The translations under genes were made by a program, and so were the position numbers. Positions 27,721 through 36,284 of a DNA stretch of 64,000 nucleotides are shown one piece after another. The stretch is from Thalassovita gelatinovora. Its GTDB lineage: Bacteria; Pseudomonadota; Alphaproteobacteria; Rhodobacterales; Rhodobacteraceae. The stretch's first letter is position 1, and each line of letters starts with the position of its first letter. The notes beneath the pieces were generated by a model, which saw only the letters and a program-made list of their open reading frames with translations, searched no databases and was not told the DNA's origin. Where the stretch lies: NCBI RefSeq assembly GCF_001458355.1, contig NZ_CYSA01000003.1, positions 186,001 to 250,000 of the forward strand, in the 5' to 3' direction.

Positions 27721-28167
27721 TCAACACTCCAACGTCATCAGCATATGGTCCGAATGTTCCCCAAAGCGCAACTTTGCAAAGAAACGGCGGGTTTTCTCAT
27801 CGTCCCGGTGCAATTCCAGATGCAGCGCCTTCAACCCGGCACCGGCCAGCGCCTTTGGCAGCGCGGTCAGAACTTCGGACCCTATGCCACGCCCGCGCAC
27901 GCTGGGGCGGACAAAGATTTCATCAATGATCCCGGTCAGACCACCATATTCCAACGACCATCCGAAGCTGATCACCACATGACCGATCGGGGCTCGTTGC
28001 GGACCGAACAGATAAACGACCCCATGTGGCGATCCTTGCAACAAAGGCATCAGCGCCGCGATGCGATCCTCGTCGCGACGCGCAATCCCTTGGTCTTCTT
28101 GAAACGCCTGCACCTGCGGCAACAACCGTTCCAGATCGTCGGGTCCGGCCAGATGCAGCGCGGTCAT
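27721..28167 (-). CDS. GNAT family N-acetyltransferase
   Basis: 148 residues from ATG 28167, which overlaps the nucleoside hydrolase stop by 4 bases (ATGA). The acetyl-CoA-binding motif is DEIFVRPSVRGRGIGSEVLTAL (RGRGIG core), followed by ALHLELHRDDEKTRRFFAKLRF, the usual last part of the GNAT fold. The acceptor substrate is unknown. The open frame continues upstream inside the hydrolase, but the overlapping ATG gives a normal-length domain. Co-expression with the hydrolase is implied by the overlap. Confidence 0.78.
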   Translation of the reverse strand: MTALHLAGPDDLERLLPQVQAFQEDQGIARRDEDRIAALMPLLQGSPHGVVYLFGPQRAPIGHVVISFGWSLEYGGLTGIIDEIFVRPSVRGRGIGSEVLTALPKALAGAGLKALHLELHRDDEKTRRFFAKLRFGEHSDHMLMTLEC

Positions 28168-29105
28168 AACCGTGCCAATCGTTCGGTAAGCAGGGTAAAA
28201 AATCCATCCGCATCGATCTCCCCCATGAACATCACATTCGGCGCCCGCCCCGATACCCGCCACCAATCCGCCACGGTCATTCCCATTGTCAGCTCCGAAC
28301 TGGTTTCGATCTCTACATTGATATGGCGCCCGGTAAACAGCTCTGGCCGGATCAGATAGGCCGTGACGCAAGGGTCATGCAAAGGCGCCCCCAGCGAGCC
28401 ATATTTTTCTTTGTCATAGCGTTCAAAGAAATCGGTCATTTCGGCCACCGCCACCCCGACCCGGGTGCCAATGGCGCGCAAGGCGTCATTACGGGCCGGC
28501 GTCACCAACGCCTTATGTGTCACATCCAGCGGCATCATGGTGATCTGCACACCCGACCCGAAAACAATCCTTGCCGCCTGCGGATCGACATAGATATTGA
28601 ACTCGGCGGCGGGGGTGATGTTGCCCACCTCGAAATAAGCCCCGCCCATCAGCACGATTTCACGGACCCGCTGCATGATGTCGGGGGCTTTTTCAAACGC
28701 CATCGCGATATTGGTCAGCGGCCCCAATAGGCACAACGTCACCGATCCCGCAGGTTCCGCGCGCAGCATGTCGATGATGAAATCGACTGCATGACCGTCC
28801 TGAACCTGCATTTTCGGATCGGGCAGGACCGGCCCGTCCAGCCCGGTCTTGCCATGCACATGTTCGGCCGTCACCAATTTGCGCCCCAGCGGACGGTCGC
28901 AACCGGCAAACACCTTTATATCCGGCCGTCCGGCCAATTCACAGATCTTGCGCGCGTTCAGTTCGGTCAGCGACAAAGGCACATTGCCCGCCACAGCCGT
29001 GATCCCCAGGACCTCGATCTCTTCGGGGCTGGACAGCGCCAGCAATATGGCAACCGCATCGTCCTGACCGGGATCGGTATCGATGATGATCCTGTGTCTA
29101 TCCAT
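28164..29105 (-). CDS. Nucleoside hydrolase (IunH family)
   Basis: 313 residues from ATG 29105, backed by AAGGAG 7 bases upstream. The calcium-binding N-terminal motif IIIDTDPGQDDAVAILLAL, the GNVPLSLTELNA block, the GGAYFEVGNITPAAEFNIYVDPQAA active-site region and HDPCVTAYLI with the catalytic His-Asp are all present. It hydrolyses the N-glycosidic bond of ribonucleosides for purine or pyrimidine salvage; base preference cannot be told. The frame extends upstream to 29300 but without a ribosome site. A GAAA-GGG-TTTC half-palindrome lies near the start of its leader. Confidence 0.87.
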   Translation of the reverse strand: MDRHRIIIDTDPGQDDAVAILLALSSPEEIEVLGITAVAGNVPLSLTELNARKICELAGRPDIKVFAGCDRPLGRKLVTAEHVHGKTGLDGPVLPDPKMQVQDGHAVDFIIDMLRAEPAGSVTLCLLGPLTNIAMAFEKAPDIMQRVREIVLMGGAYFEVGNITPAAEFNIYVDPQAARIVFGSGVQITMMPLDVTHKALVTPARNDALRAIGTRVGVAVAEMTDFFERYDKEKYGSLGAPLHDPCVTAYLIRPELFTGRHINVEIETSSELTMGMTVADWWRVSGRAPNVMFMGEIDADGFFTLLTERLARL

Positions 29106-29403
29106 GCGCGTCTCCTTAGATAACGAAACCCTTTCAGGTTCAATCGACGAAGTCCAGCGACCTCCCGCACATGTCGGCCATTGGCACAGACTTGCCAGTT
29201 TCTTCTTGGTCAAATACGCACCGTCGCAACCACCATGTCCGCGTACCGCAACAGAAAAAGGCGGCCCCTTCCCGCAAGCCAATGACCGGATGTGTTGCAC
29301 GGCCCCTCGGGCGGTGTTGTGTTTCGAATGCCCGGTCTCGGTACGGTGAACCCATTTGGTCTAAGGTGAAATTGGTCTCAGCGTCATTCAGTTGCGCCGT
29401 CCG
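29106..29403. other. Longest gene-free stretch (298 bases)
   Basis: It lies between the nucleoside hydrolase start and the 3' end of the AraC gene. It contains the strong ribosome site of the hydrolase. I see no RNA gene, repeat or terminator. Short open frames on both strands contain proline/arginine-rich shadow-like sequence and no recognised domain. Confidence 0.6.
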
Positions 29404-30297
29404 TCATACCATTTCCATAGGGAGTTGTTGGGCGTCGCTCCATTGTCTTGGTGACTGCCCGTACATGCGTTTGAACTCTCGGCTGAACTGTGACGGGCTC
29501 ACGTAACCCACATCCATGGCCGCTTCATTCACGGTTATACCCCCGGCAATCTTCATCGCAGCGGTGTTGAGGCGCATCGATTTCACAAACTGAATGGGCG
29601 ACATTGTTGTTGCCTGCTTGAACTTGCGATGAAATACAGCGCGGCTCATTCCCGCGCGGGTGGCCATATCGTCTATCGAGATCGGCTCGTTCAAGTTGGA
29701 CGATACATGCGCGATGGACCGCGCAATGGCATTGCCTGTGCCGAAGGTCTGTCTCGCGAAAAAGCCTGCTTCACCTTTCAGGATCGCGTAATACAGTTCG
29801 CGCAACCGCGCGTCCCCAAGGACGGCCATATCCGTTTCGTTGTCGCCCAATTGCAGCAGCCGCAACAGCGCATCCGTGAACGCCAGATCCCATTGCGCGA
29901 GTCTAATCCCTTGCGCACGCGGACCACCTTTGCCTGATCGGCGGGCACCCCCGGCAGTATCCATCTCCATGACCAGTTCGGTCATCACGCGCGGGTCCAA
30001 TGAAATATAGACACCAAAGAGAGGGCTTTGCGGCGACGCAGCAGGTGTCCCCGCCGTCACCGGCATCGACATGGGGCAACACATATACCGGCTGTCGTCA
30101 TAGACATATCGCTCGCCGTCCAGCACGGCTTCCTTGGCCCCGCTCACGATGGCAATCACACTGGGTTCGTAGACCGCTGGGACACAGGGAATCGACGTGG
30201 TTGCTCGGTAAAGCTTGACGCCCTTCACACCTGTTTCCATCAGCCCGTCCTCGCGGACCCTGCACTCTATGAGGTGCTTGATCTGTTGTTTGCTCAT
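29404..30297 (-). CDS. AraC family transcriptional regulator
   Basis: 297 residues. An N-terminal AraC-type sensor domain (SIPCVPAVYEPSVIAIVSGAKEAVLDG, YISLDPRVMTELVMEMD) is followed by the two-helix-turn-helix DNA-binding domain from about residue 200 (ISIDDMATRAGMSRAVFHRKFKQATTMSPIQFVKSMRL and VNEAAMDVGYVSPSQFSREFKRMYGQSPRQW). It is divergent from the SDR gene, the common arrangement for AraC regulators and their targets, so it likely controls that oxidoreductase. The effector is unknown. Confidence 0.85.
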   Translation of the reverse strand: MSKQQIKHLIECRVREDGLMETGVKGVKLYRATTSIPCVPAVYEPSVIAIVSGAKEAVLDGERYVYDDSRYMCCPMSMPVTAGTPAASPQSPLFGVYISLDPRVMTELVMEMDTAGGARRSGKGGPRAQGIRLAQWDLAFTDALLRLLQLGDNETDMAVLGDARLRELYYAILKGEAGFFARQTFGTGNAIARSIAHVSSNLNEPISIDDMATRAGMSRAVFHRKFKQATTMSPIQFVKSMRLNTAAMKIAGGITVNEAAMDVGYVSPSQFSREFKRMYGQSPRQWSDAQQLPMEMV

Positions 30298-30466
30298 ACG
30301 GCCAATCTATGTTCACCCCAACAGCCACGGCAACCACCCTGATACAATCAGGCAAGTATTCGCGATTATCTCGCCTATTTGGTGGCGTAAGCGAGAGTTA
30401 TTTATCAGATCAAGATCGGAACCCCATACCGCACGGTCTGTGGCCGTCGCTGAACGGAGCATGAAA

Positions 30467-31414
30467 ATGAAAGACACCCAATTCGGACCCAAGGGCTGGA
30501 CACCAGAACGGATCGGCTCACTCGCTGGTAAAACCTACGTTATCACCGGAGCCAATGCCGGTGCGGGTTTTCAGGCGGCGCGCATTCTTCTGTCCAAGGG
30601 CGCGAAGGTGGTGATGCTGAACCGCAGTGCCGAGAAATCGACCGCCGCTATCGAGACTCTGAAACAGGAATTCGGCGCGGGTGCCGACGTAAGCTTTGTC
30701 CGCATGGATCTCGCTGAACTTGCCACCGTGCGCGCGGCGGCGACAGAGGTATTGAAAACCGTTGCCCAGATCGACGCGCTGATCTGCAACGCCGCCATTG
30801 CGCAGGTGCCAACGCAGACGTTCACCAAGGACGGGTTTGAAAGCCAGCTTGGCACCAACCATTACGGCCATTTCGTGCTGTGCGGGATTCTTTTCGACAA
30901 GATCGAACGGTCGAAAGGGCGTATCGTTGTCGTCGCAAGCCTTGGCTACAAGATGGGGCTGCGGACGATCCAGTTCGACGACATGAACTGGGACAAGAAT
31001 TACAGCGCCAATCCCGCCTACAGCCAAAGTAAACTGGCGCAGATGATGTTTGCCTATGAATTGCAAGACAAGGTTAAAACCGCAAGCAAGACCGTCGAGG
31101 TCTATGTCTGCCATCCCGGGTCATCCGCTACCTCGTTGATCAGCACCAGCGGCAGCCTTACCTCAAGGATCGTGTTCGGGCTCATGTCGCTGTCGCCAAT
31201 GGTCCAATCGGCCAAAAAAGGGGCCTATCCAGAAGTCATGTGCGTCACCGAAGATGGATTGGAGCAACGGGCGCTCTACGGTCCCACAGGTCGAATGGAG
31301 TGGGTCGGTCCAGTCGGCAAGGGCACGCTGGAACCTTACGCCTATGACAAACCTGTCATGGAAAAGCTGTGGGATAGGTCCGAGACGGAAACGGGTTTTC
31401 GTTGGAGCTGGTGA
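30467..31414 (+). CDS. Short-chain dehydrogenase/reductase
   Basis: 315 residues. The cofactor motif TGANAGAGFQAA (TGxxxGxG), NRSAEK, the ICNAAIA strand, a serine in VVVASLGYKMG and the catalytic YSQSKLA (YxxxK) identify a classical or retinol-dehydrogenase-like SDR. Substrate unknown. I chose ATG 30467 because GGAG lies 7 bases upstream; ATG 30461, two codons earlier, has only 1 base between. The longer open frame to 30215 overlaps the divergent AraC gene and is not used. Probably regulated by the AraC protein next door. Confidence 0.82.
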   Translation: MKDTQFGPKGWTPERIGSLAGKTYVITGANAGAGFQAARILLSKGAKVVMLNRSAEKSTAAIETLKQEFGAGADVSFVRMDLAELATVRAAATEVLKTVAQIDALICNAAIAQVPTQTFTKDGFESQLGTNHYGHFVLCGILFDKIERSKGRIVVVASLGYKMGLRTIQFDDMNWDKNYSANPAYSQSKLAQMMFAYELQDKVKTASKTVEVYVCHPGSSATSLISTSGSLTSRIVFGLMSLSPMVQSAKKGAYPEVMCVTEDGLEQRALYGPTGRMEWVGPVGKGTLEPYAYDKPVMEKLWDRSETETGFRWSW

Positions 31415-31417
31415 GTG

Positions 31418-31456
31418 AAAAGCGCGCGGCGTCGTTTCGCGCCTCACGCGCTTTTT
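31418..31456 (+). terminator. Terminator of the SDR gene
   Basis: AAAAGCGCG pairs with CGCGCTTTT (9 bases), with an inner GGCG/CGCC helix, and a run of five T ends at 31456. It lies directly after the SDR stop. The symmetrical A and T runs could make it bidirectional. Confidence 0.75.
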
Positions 31457-31564
31457 CGGAGATTGGGGGACTGTGCAGCATTTGTTGACGTGGGTTCAGG
31501 GCGGATAATGCCGAGGGATTGATCATGCATGCGGTGCCGTACCACCCGCACCCCTTTGGCAAGG

Positions 31565-31590
31565 GGGGCGGCCCTCTTCGGAACCGCCCC
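31565..31590. terminator. GC-rich hairpin after the ferric-iron binding protein gene
   Basis: GGGGCGG and CCGCCCC pair across a 12-base loop, 21 bases past the minus-strand gene's stop. No T-run follows on the minus strand, so its role is uncertain. Confidence 0.35.
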
Positions 31591-31610
31591 AACCGTGTGA
31601 TTTTGTCTTT

Positions 31611-32624
31611 TCAGCCGTCGAAATCGACTTCTTCGGTGATCCGTACCGCAGCGGGGCGCAGCTTTGCCACATCCATCAGATTGACATTATCAGCGGTGAA
31701 ATCGCCCCAGCTTTTAACCAGATCACCCGGCTCGACCCCCGGTGCGATCGGATATTCGTGATTGGCCTCGGCATAAATCTTCTGCGCTTCGGGCGTGGTT
31801 AGAAATTCCATCAGCTTCAGCGCGTTTTCCTTGTTCGGTGCAGATTTGGTCATCGCAACGCCGGATATGTTCACATGCGCTCCACTGCCTTCGAACACCG
31901 GAAAAACGATATTGACGCTTTCGGCCCATTCCTTCTGTTCCGGATCTTCCAGCATCTCACCCATATAATAGGTGTTGCCGATGGCGATATCGCATTCACC
32001 GGCCCAGATCGCCTTGACCTGCGCCCGGTCGTTGCCTTGCGGTTTGCGGGCCAAATTGGCCTTGAGACCTTCCAACCATGCCTTGGCACCGTCTTCGCCC
32101 AGATGATGGATCACCGCCGCAGTCAGCGCGACATTATAAGCGTGGGTGCCCGAACGGGTGCAGATGCGACCTTTCCATTTTGGATTGGCCAGATCCTCAT
32201 AGGTGGTGACTTCACCCGGTTTAACGCGGTCCTTGCTGGTATAAACCACACGGGCACGGGTCGTCAGACCCCACCATTGTCCCTCCGGATCGTGATAGGC
32301 GGCAGGGACGTTGGCAACCAGAATATCGCTGTGAACCGGCTGGGTCAGCCCGGCGTCGACCACTGCAGCGAGACGCGAGATATCGACCGTCAGCACCAGA
32401 TCAGCAGGCGAACGCTTGCCCTCGGCGGTCAGTCGTTCAACCATGCCTTTGCTCAGATAGGCGACATTGACCTCGATCCCGGTTTCCGCCTCAAACGCGT
32501 CCGTCAGCGGCTTCAGCAGGTCAGGCTGACGGTAAGAATAAAGATTGACCTCTTCGGCCATCGCCGGGGCTGCCAGTGCAAAGCTCAGCACTGCCAACGC
32601 AATGGGTTTGAATTTTGTGAGCAT
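31611..32624 (-). CDS. Ferric iron ABC transporter substrate-binding protein
   Basis: 337 residues, extracytoplasmic. The signal peptide is MLTKFKPIALAVLSFALAAPAMA, cleaved before EEVNLYSYRQPD. The fold and the tyrosine pair in GNTYYMGEML match the FbpA/FutA/IdiA group of class II iron-binding proteins, which chelate ferric iron with tyrosines. GGAGG precedes ATG 32624 by about 6 bases. No permease or ATPase genes are next to it, so its partners lie elsewhere. A near-perfect IscR-type palindrome sits in its promoter, consistent with iron-responsive control (inference). Downstream hairpins at 31565 and 31418. Confidence 0.87.
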   Translation of the reverse strand: MLTKFKPIALAVLSFALAAPAMAEEVNLYSYRQPDLLKPLTDAFEAETGIEVNVAYLSKGMVERLTAEGKRSPADLVLTVDISRLAAVVDAGLTQPVHSDILVANVPAAYHDPEGQWWGLTTRARVVYTSKDRVKPGEVTTYEDLANPKWKGRICTRSGTHAYNVALTAAVIHHLGEDGAKAWLEGLKANLARKPQGNDRAQVKAIWAGECDIAIGNTYYMGEMLEDPEQKEWAESVNIVFPVFEGSGAHVNISGVAMTKSAPNKENALKLMEFLTTPEAQKIYAEANHEYPIAPGVEPGDLVKSWGDFTADNVNLMDVAKLRPAAVRITEEVDFDG

Positions 32625-32667
32625 ACAACACCTCCGATACTCAACCGTCATTTGCGCGAACATAAAC

Positions 32668-32684
32668 CCGACTCTTTCAGTCAG
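32668..32684. promoter_or_regulatory. IscR-like (Iron-Rhodo type) palindrome in the iron-binding protein promoter
   Basis: On the minus strand the site reads CTGACTGAAAGAGTCGG. It matches the IscR type-1 core consensus YYGACTRWWWYAGTCRR (as recalled) at 16 of 17 positions. It lies directly after a TTGACC -35 candidate (32689-32684) and before an AT-rich -10 area, 44 bases upstream of the start codon. Confidence 0.65.
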
Positions 32685-32705
32685 GTCAATACCCAATCAA
32701 AACAA

Positions 32706-33536
32706 TCAACTTTCCGAATATTGTCCGCGTTCTTCCAGTTTGACCCGGTTCCACATCGCATCCATTTCATCCAAATCCGATTCAGATGGCGTTTTACCGA
32801 TCTCGGCCAGCTTGGCTTCAACCCCTTCAAACCGGCGAATGAATTTGGCATTGGCGGCGCGCAAGGCGGCTTCGGGTTCGATTTTCAAATGCCGGGCCAG
32901 ATTCGCCATGACAAATAAAAGATCGCCGAATTCTTCCTCGACTTCCTTTTGAGTCAGATCGTTACGGGCCTCGGTCAATTCCTCGGCCTCTTCCTTGATC
33001 TTGTCGAGAACGTGATCGACATGCGGCCAGTCGAACCCGACCCGGGCGGCGCGCTTTTGCAGTTTCACCGCCCGGAGCAGGGCCGGAAGCCCGACCGCGA
33101 CACCGTCAAGCGTGCCTTTTTGAGCCTTCTGCGCCCGTTCCGCGGCCTTGATCTGTTCCCAGTCGACGGTCTGTTGAGCGGCGGATTTATCACGGCTTTC
33201 ATCACCGAACACATGCGGATGCCGGGCCACCATCTTGTCCGACATGGTGTCGGCCACGTCATCGAAGCTGAACATTCCGGCTTCTTCCGCCATCTGGGCA
33301 TGGAATACCGATTGGAACAGAAGATCGCCTAATTCGCCTTTCAATTCATCCCATGCCTGCCGTTCGATCGCGTCGGCGACTTCATAGGCTTCTTCGATCG
33401 TATAGGGCGCGATGGTGCTGAAATCCTGTTCGATATCCCACGGGCAGCCGGTTTTCGGATCCCGTAATCGGCGCATGATTTCCAACAATCGTGGCATACC
33501 CCCGTTGGGATCGTTTATCAGCTTCTCATCGGGCAT
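32706..33536 (-). CDS. mazG: Nucleoside triphosphate pyrophosphohydrolase MazG
   Basis: 276 residues. CPWDIEQDFSTIAPYTIEEAYEVADAIE contains the EExxE metal-binding motif of the first MazG domain, and EEAEELTEARN with EEFGDLLFVMANLARHL repeats the pattern in the second. It hydrolyses non-canonical NTPs or ppGpp-related pools to monophosphates. ATG 33536 is preferred because GGGAG lies 8 bases upstream; ATG 33551 lacks a ribosome site. It is divergent from the M20D gene with 64 bases between. The next gene downstream on the same strand is the iron-binding protein, probably separately promoted. Confidence 0.9.
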   Translation of the reverse strand: MPDEKLINDPNGGMPRLLEIMRRLRDPKTGCPWDIEQDFSTIAPYTIEEAYEVADAIERQAWDELKGELGDLLFQSVFHAQMAEEAGMFSFDDVADTMSDKMVARHPHVFGDESRDKSAAQQTVDWEQIKAAERAQKAQKGTLDGVAVGLPALLRAVKLQKRAARVGFDWPHVDHVLDKIKEEAEELTEARNDLTQKEVEEEFGDLLFVMANLARHLKIEPEAALRAANAKFIRRFEGVEAKLAEIGKTPSESDLDEMDAMWNRVKLEERGQYSES

Positions 33537-33600
33537 TGCGGCGGCTCCCATATTACGATTGAGTGTGACCCTGACCGTTACACCTGCCGGAGTCCAGTAC

Positions 33601-34770
33601 ATGGCCGTGATCAATCGCATCGCCGGGTTCGCCGACGAAATGACCGCTTGGCGGCGGCATCTGCATCAGCATCCCGAGCTTAAGTTCGACTGTTATGAAA
33701 CAGCTGCTTTCGTCGAATCCAAACTAAAGGAATTTGGCGTTGACGAAATCCATTCCGGCATCGCCAAAACCGGCATCGTAGCGCTGATCAGGGGGCAGGG
33801 TGGTGACCGTACAATCGGCCTGCGTGCCGATATGGATGCTTTGCCGATCGAAGAAGAAACCGGGGCCGATTACGCCTCTGTCACGTCGGGCGTCATGCAT
33901 GCCTGCGGCCATGATGGACATACGACAATGTTGCTGGGCGCGGCAAAATACCTGTCCGAGACTCGCAATTTCGAAGGCACCGTCGCGTTGATTTTCCAAC
34001 CTGCCGAGGAAGATGGTGGTGGTGGTGGTGTAATGGTGGAAGAAGGTATCATGGACCGTTTCGGTATCGAGGAAGTCTATGCGCTGCACAATGCGCCGGG
34101 GTTTGCCGAGGGCGGGTTTTACACCACGCCGGGGCCACTGATGGCGGCGGTAGATACGTTCCATATCAATATCAAAGGCATCGGCGGTCATGGTGCGATG
34201 CCGCATGAGGCGCGCGATCCGGTAATCGCTGCCGTGGGGATCGTTCAGGCAATCCAATCGATTTCCAGCCGCAATCACTATGCTCTTGACGATCTGGTGA
34301 TCTCGGTCACCCAGATCCACACCGGATCGGCGGAAAACATCATTCCAGAAACCGCCTATATCAATGGCACCGTGCGCAGCTTTGACAAGGACGTGCAAGC
34401 GATGGTGATGCGACGGATGCAGGAAATCGTCGATGGGATGGGGCCAGCCTATGGGGTTGAAGCGTCGCTGAATTACGAAGTCTGGTATCCGCCCACCATC
34501 AACGATCCTGCCAAGACCGCGTTTGCCGCCGATATCGCGCGGCAGATCGCGGGCGACAACAATGTGATCGACGATGCCAGCCGCGAAATGGGGGCCGAGG
34601 ATTTTTCGTATATGCTGCAAGCGCGACCCGGGGCGTATCTGTTCCTTGGTGGCGGCGACGGGGCAGCACTGCACCAGCCGAAATTCGATTTCAACGATGC
34701 GATTGCACCGATTGGTGCGTCCTTTTTCGCCCGCTTGATCGAAACCGCACTACCGACCAACAACGAGTAA
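33601..34770 (+). CDS. M20D family amidohydrolase
   Basis: 389 residues. Metal and active-site motifs are GLRADMDALPI, HACGHDGHTTMLLGAA (Cys-His-His), QPAEEDGGGGG (catalytic Glu pair) and EMGAEDFSYML near the C-terminus. This matches hippurate or N-acyl amino acid hydrolases. The substrate is likely an N-acyl amino acid, not determined. A glycine run encoded by five GGT codons follows the catalytic glutamates. It precedes the agmatinase-like gene by 62 bases on the same strand, so the pair may be in one unit. The open frame to 33412 overlaps mazG and is discounted. Confidence 0.85.
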   Translation: MAVINRIAGFADEMTAWRRHLHQHPELKFDCYETAAFVESKLKEFGVDEIHSGIAKTGIVALIRGQGGDRTIGLRADMDALPIEEETGADYASVTSGVMHACGHDGHTTMLLGAAKYLSETRNFEGTVALIFQPAEEDGGGGGVMVEEGIMDRFGIEEVYALHNAPGFAEGGFYTTPGPLMAAVDTFHINIKGIGGHGAMPHEARDPVIAAVGIVQAIQSISSRNHYALDDLVISVTQIHTGSAENIIPETAYINGTVRSFDKDVQAMVMRRMQEIVDGMGPAYGVEASLNYEVWYPPTINDPAKTAFAADIARQIAGDNNVIDDASREMGAEDFSYMLQARPGAYLFLGGGDGAALHQPKFDFNDAIAPIGASFFARLIETALPTNNE

Positions 34771-34832
34771 TGTTGACCGGGGTGCATGGCTCTGCAATAT
34801 TTTGATCAAATTCTTCAAGCTGGAGACACCGC

Positions 34833-35792
34833 ATGGCCCTGGAAGATGCAAATAAGCAAATCGATCATGCCTTTACCCGCGAAAATATGCGTGGATTGAG
34901 CTTTGAAAACGCCTTTGCCGGGGCGACGTCTTTCCTGCGTCGCCGCTATTCCAAGGATCTGACCGGCGTTGATCTGGCGATCACCGGCGTGCCCTTCGAT
35001 CAAGCTGTGACGCATCGGCCCGGTACCCGGTTCGGGCCGCGTGCGATTCGCGAAGCCAGCAGCTTGCAACCCTATGATCCGCCCTATGGCTGGGGCTATG
35101 ACCCGCTGACCCGCTTTTCCATCGTCGATTATGGCGACCTAGCCTTTGATTATGCCAAGACGTCTGAATTCCCCGCCACGTTGGAAAACCATTTTCGCAC
35201 GATTCTGGCCGCCGATGTCGGCACTGTGACATTGGGCGGCGACCATTATATCGCTTTGCCAATCCTGAAAGCCTATGCCGAAAAATTCGGGCCGATGAGC
35301 GTGATCCAGTTCGATGCCCATTCCGACCTTTGGGCGGATGACGATTATGACCGGATCGATCACGGCACATTCATGTACAAGGCTGTAAAGCTGGGACTGG
35401 TCGATCCCAAACGGTCGGTTCAGATCGGCATTCGCACCGAATGCGACGATTACCTGGGTATGAATGTGATCGATGCGCGCGAAGTGCATGAAAGTGCGCC
35501 CGCCGATATCGCGAAGAAGATCAAAGCGATTGTCGGCGATGCGCCGACCTATCTGACCTTTGATATTGATGCACTTGATCCGGCCTATGCGCCGGGCACC
35601 GGAACGCCGGTCTGGGGCGGTCTGACCAGCGCCCAAGCGGCAATCATCCTGCGCGAACTTGCTGGGATCGATCTGAAAGGCGGCGATATCGTGGAAGTGT
35701 CGCCGCCCTATGATCCGACCGGTGCCACTGCGGTCGCCGGGGCGCATGTGGCGATGGAATTGATCTGCCTTTGGGGCTGGAATCGGCGATAA
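34833..35792 (+). CDS. Agmatinase family ureohydrolase
   Basis: 319 residues. The binuclear manganese motifs are present: LGGDHYIALP, FDAHSDLW and DIDALDPAYAPGTGTP, followed by the conserved EVSPPYDPTGATA. That fits the SpeB-like agmatinase/guanidinobutyrase branch of ureohydrolases rather than arginase. It would release urea from agmatine or a related guanidino compound; exact substrate unknown. The adjacent M20D amidohydrolase suggests use in catabolism of substituted amino compounds (inference). Confidence 0.85.
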   Translation: MALEDANKQIDHAFTRENMRGLSFENAFAGATSFLRRRYSKDLTGVDLAITGVPFDQAVTHRPGTRFGPRAIREASSLQPYDPPYGWGYDPLTRFSIVDYGDLAFDYAKTSEFPATLENHFRTILAADVGTVTLGGDHYIALPILKAYAEKFGPMSVIQFDAHSDLWADDDYDRIDHGTFMYKAVKLGLVDPKRSVQIGIRTECDDYLGMNVIDAREVHESAPADIAKKIKAIVGDAPTYLTFDIDALDPAYAPGTGTPVWGGLTSAQAAIILRELAGIDLKGGDIVEVSPPYDPTGATAVAGAHVAMELICLWGWNRR

Positions 35793-35879
35793 ACAAACGC
35801 GGCGTCACCCTTGTCCAATGTGCGGTTCTAGTCCCCTGTGTTTTTCTAAGTATTTGTTGAACAGTGAAAGGGGCAGGCA

Positions 35880-36284
35880 ATGAAATGGGTAGGATTTGCG
35901 GTTTTGGCGCTGCTGGGGCTGATGGCCTATGTTCGCCTTTCACCGAACGACCCGACCCGTTGGCACCAACCGATCCAGGGGGATCGGGACAAGCAATTCA
36001 ATGCTGGTGCCATCCGCGTCGTTGCGGCACGCGCCGAAGATTTCACCCGACTGCATGAGATCGCACTGAGTTGGCCGCGCACCAAAGTTCTGTCCGGATC
36101 ACAGAGTGAAGGCCGGATCACCTATATCAGCCGGACCGCATTTTGGGGATTTCCGGATTTCACTACGGTGGAACTGCGCGACGGTCAAATCGCGCTCTAT
36201 GGCAGGTTACGATTTGGCCGCCGTGATTTCGGTGTCAACGCCGTGCGCATCGACCAATGGCTTGACGCTTTGGCGCAGGAATGA
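35880..36284 (+). CDS. DUF1499 family protein
   Basis: 134 residues. An N-terminal hydrophobic segment (WVGFAVLALLGLMAYVRL) probably anchors or exports it. The rest has the DUF1499 pattern, including WPRTKVLSGS, ITYISRTAFWGFPDF and the basic FGRRDFGVNAVRIDQWL. Function unknown. AAGGGG and AGG precede the ATG. Its 3' end overlaps the convergent small exported protein gene by 78 bases, so the two transcripts are antisense to each other there. Confidence 0.78.
   Translation: MKWVGFAVLALLGLMAYVRLSPNDPTRWHQPIQGDRDKQFNAGAIRVVAARAEDFTRLHEIALSWPRTKVLSGSQSEGRITYISRTAFWGFPDFTTVELRDGQIALYGRLRFGRRDFGVNAVRIDQWLDALAQE

Noticed and set aside
29106-29403. Hidden gene or riboswitch in the longest gap
   Set aside because: Short frames have no ribosome site or domain, and no conserved riboswitch core was recognised.
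33724-34674. 316-codon open frame opposite the M20D gene
   Set aside because: Antisense shadow of a conserved hydrolase.
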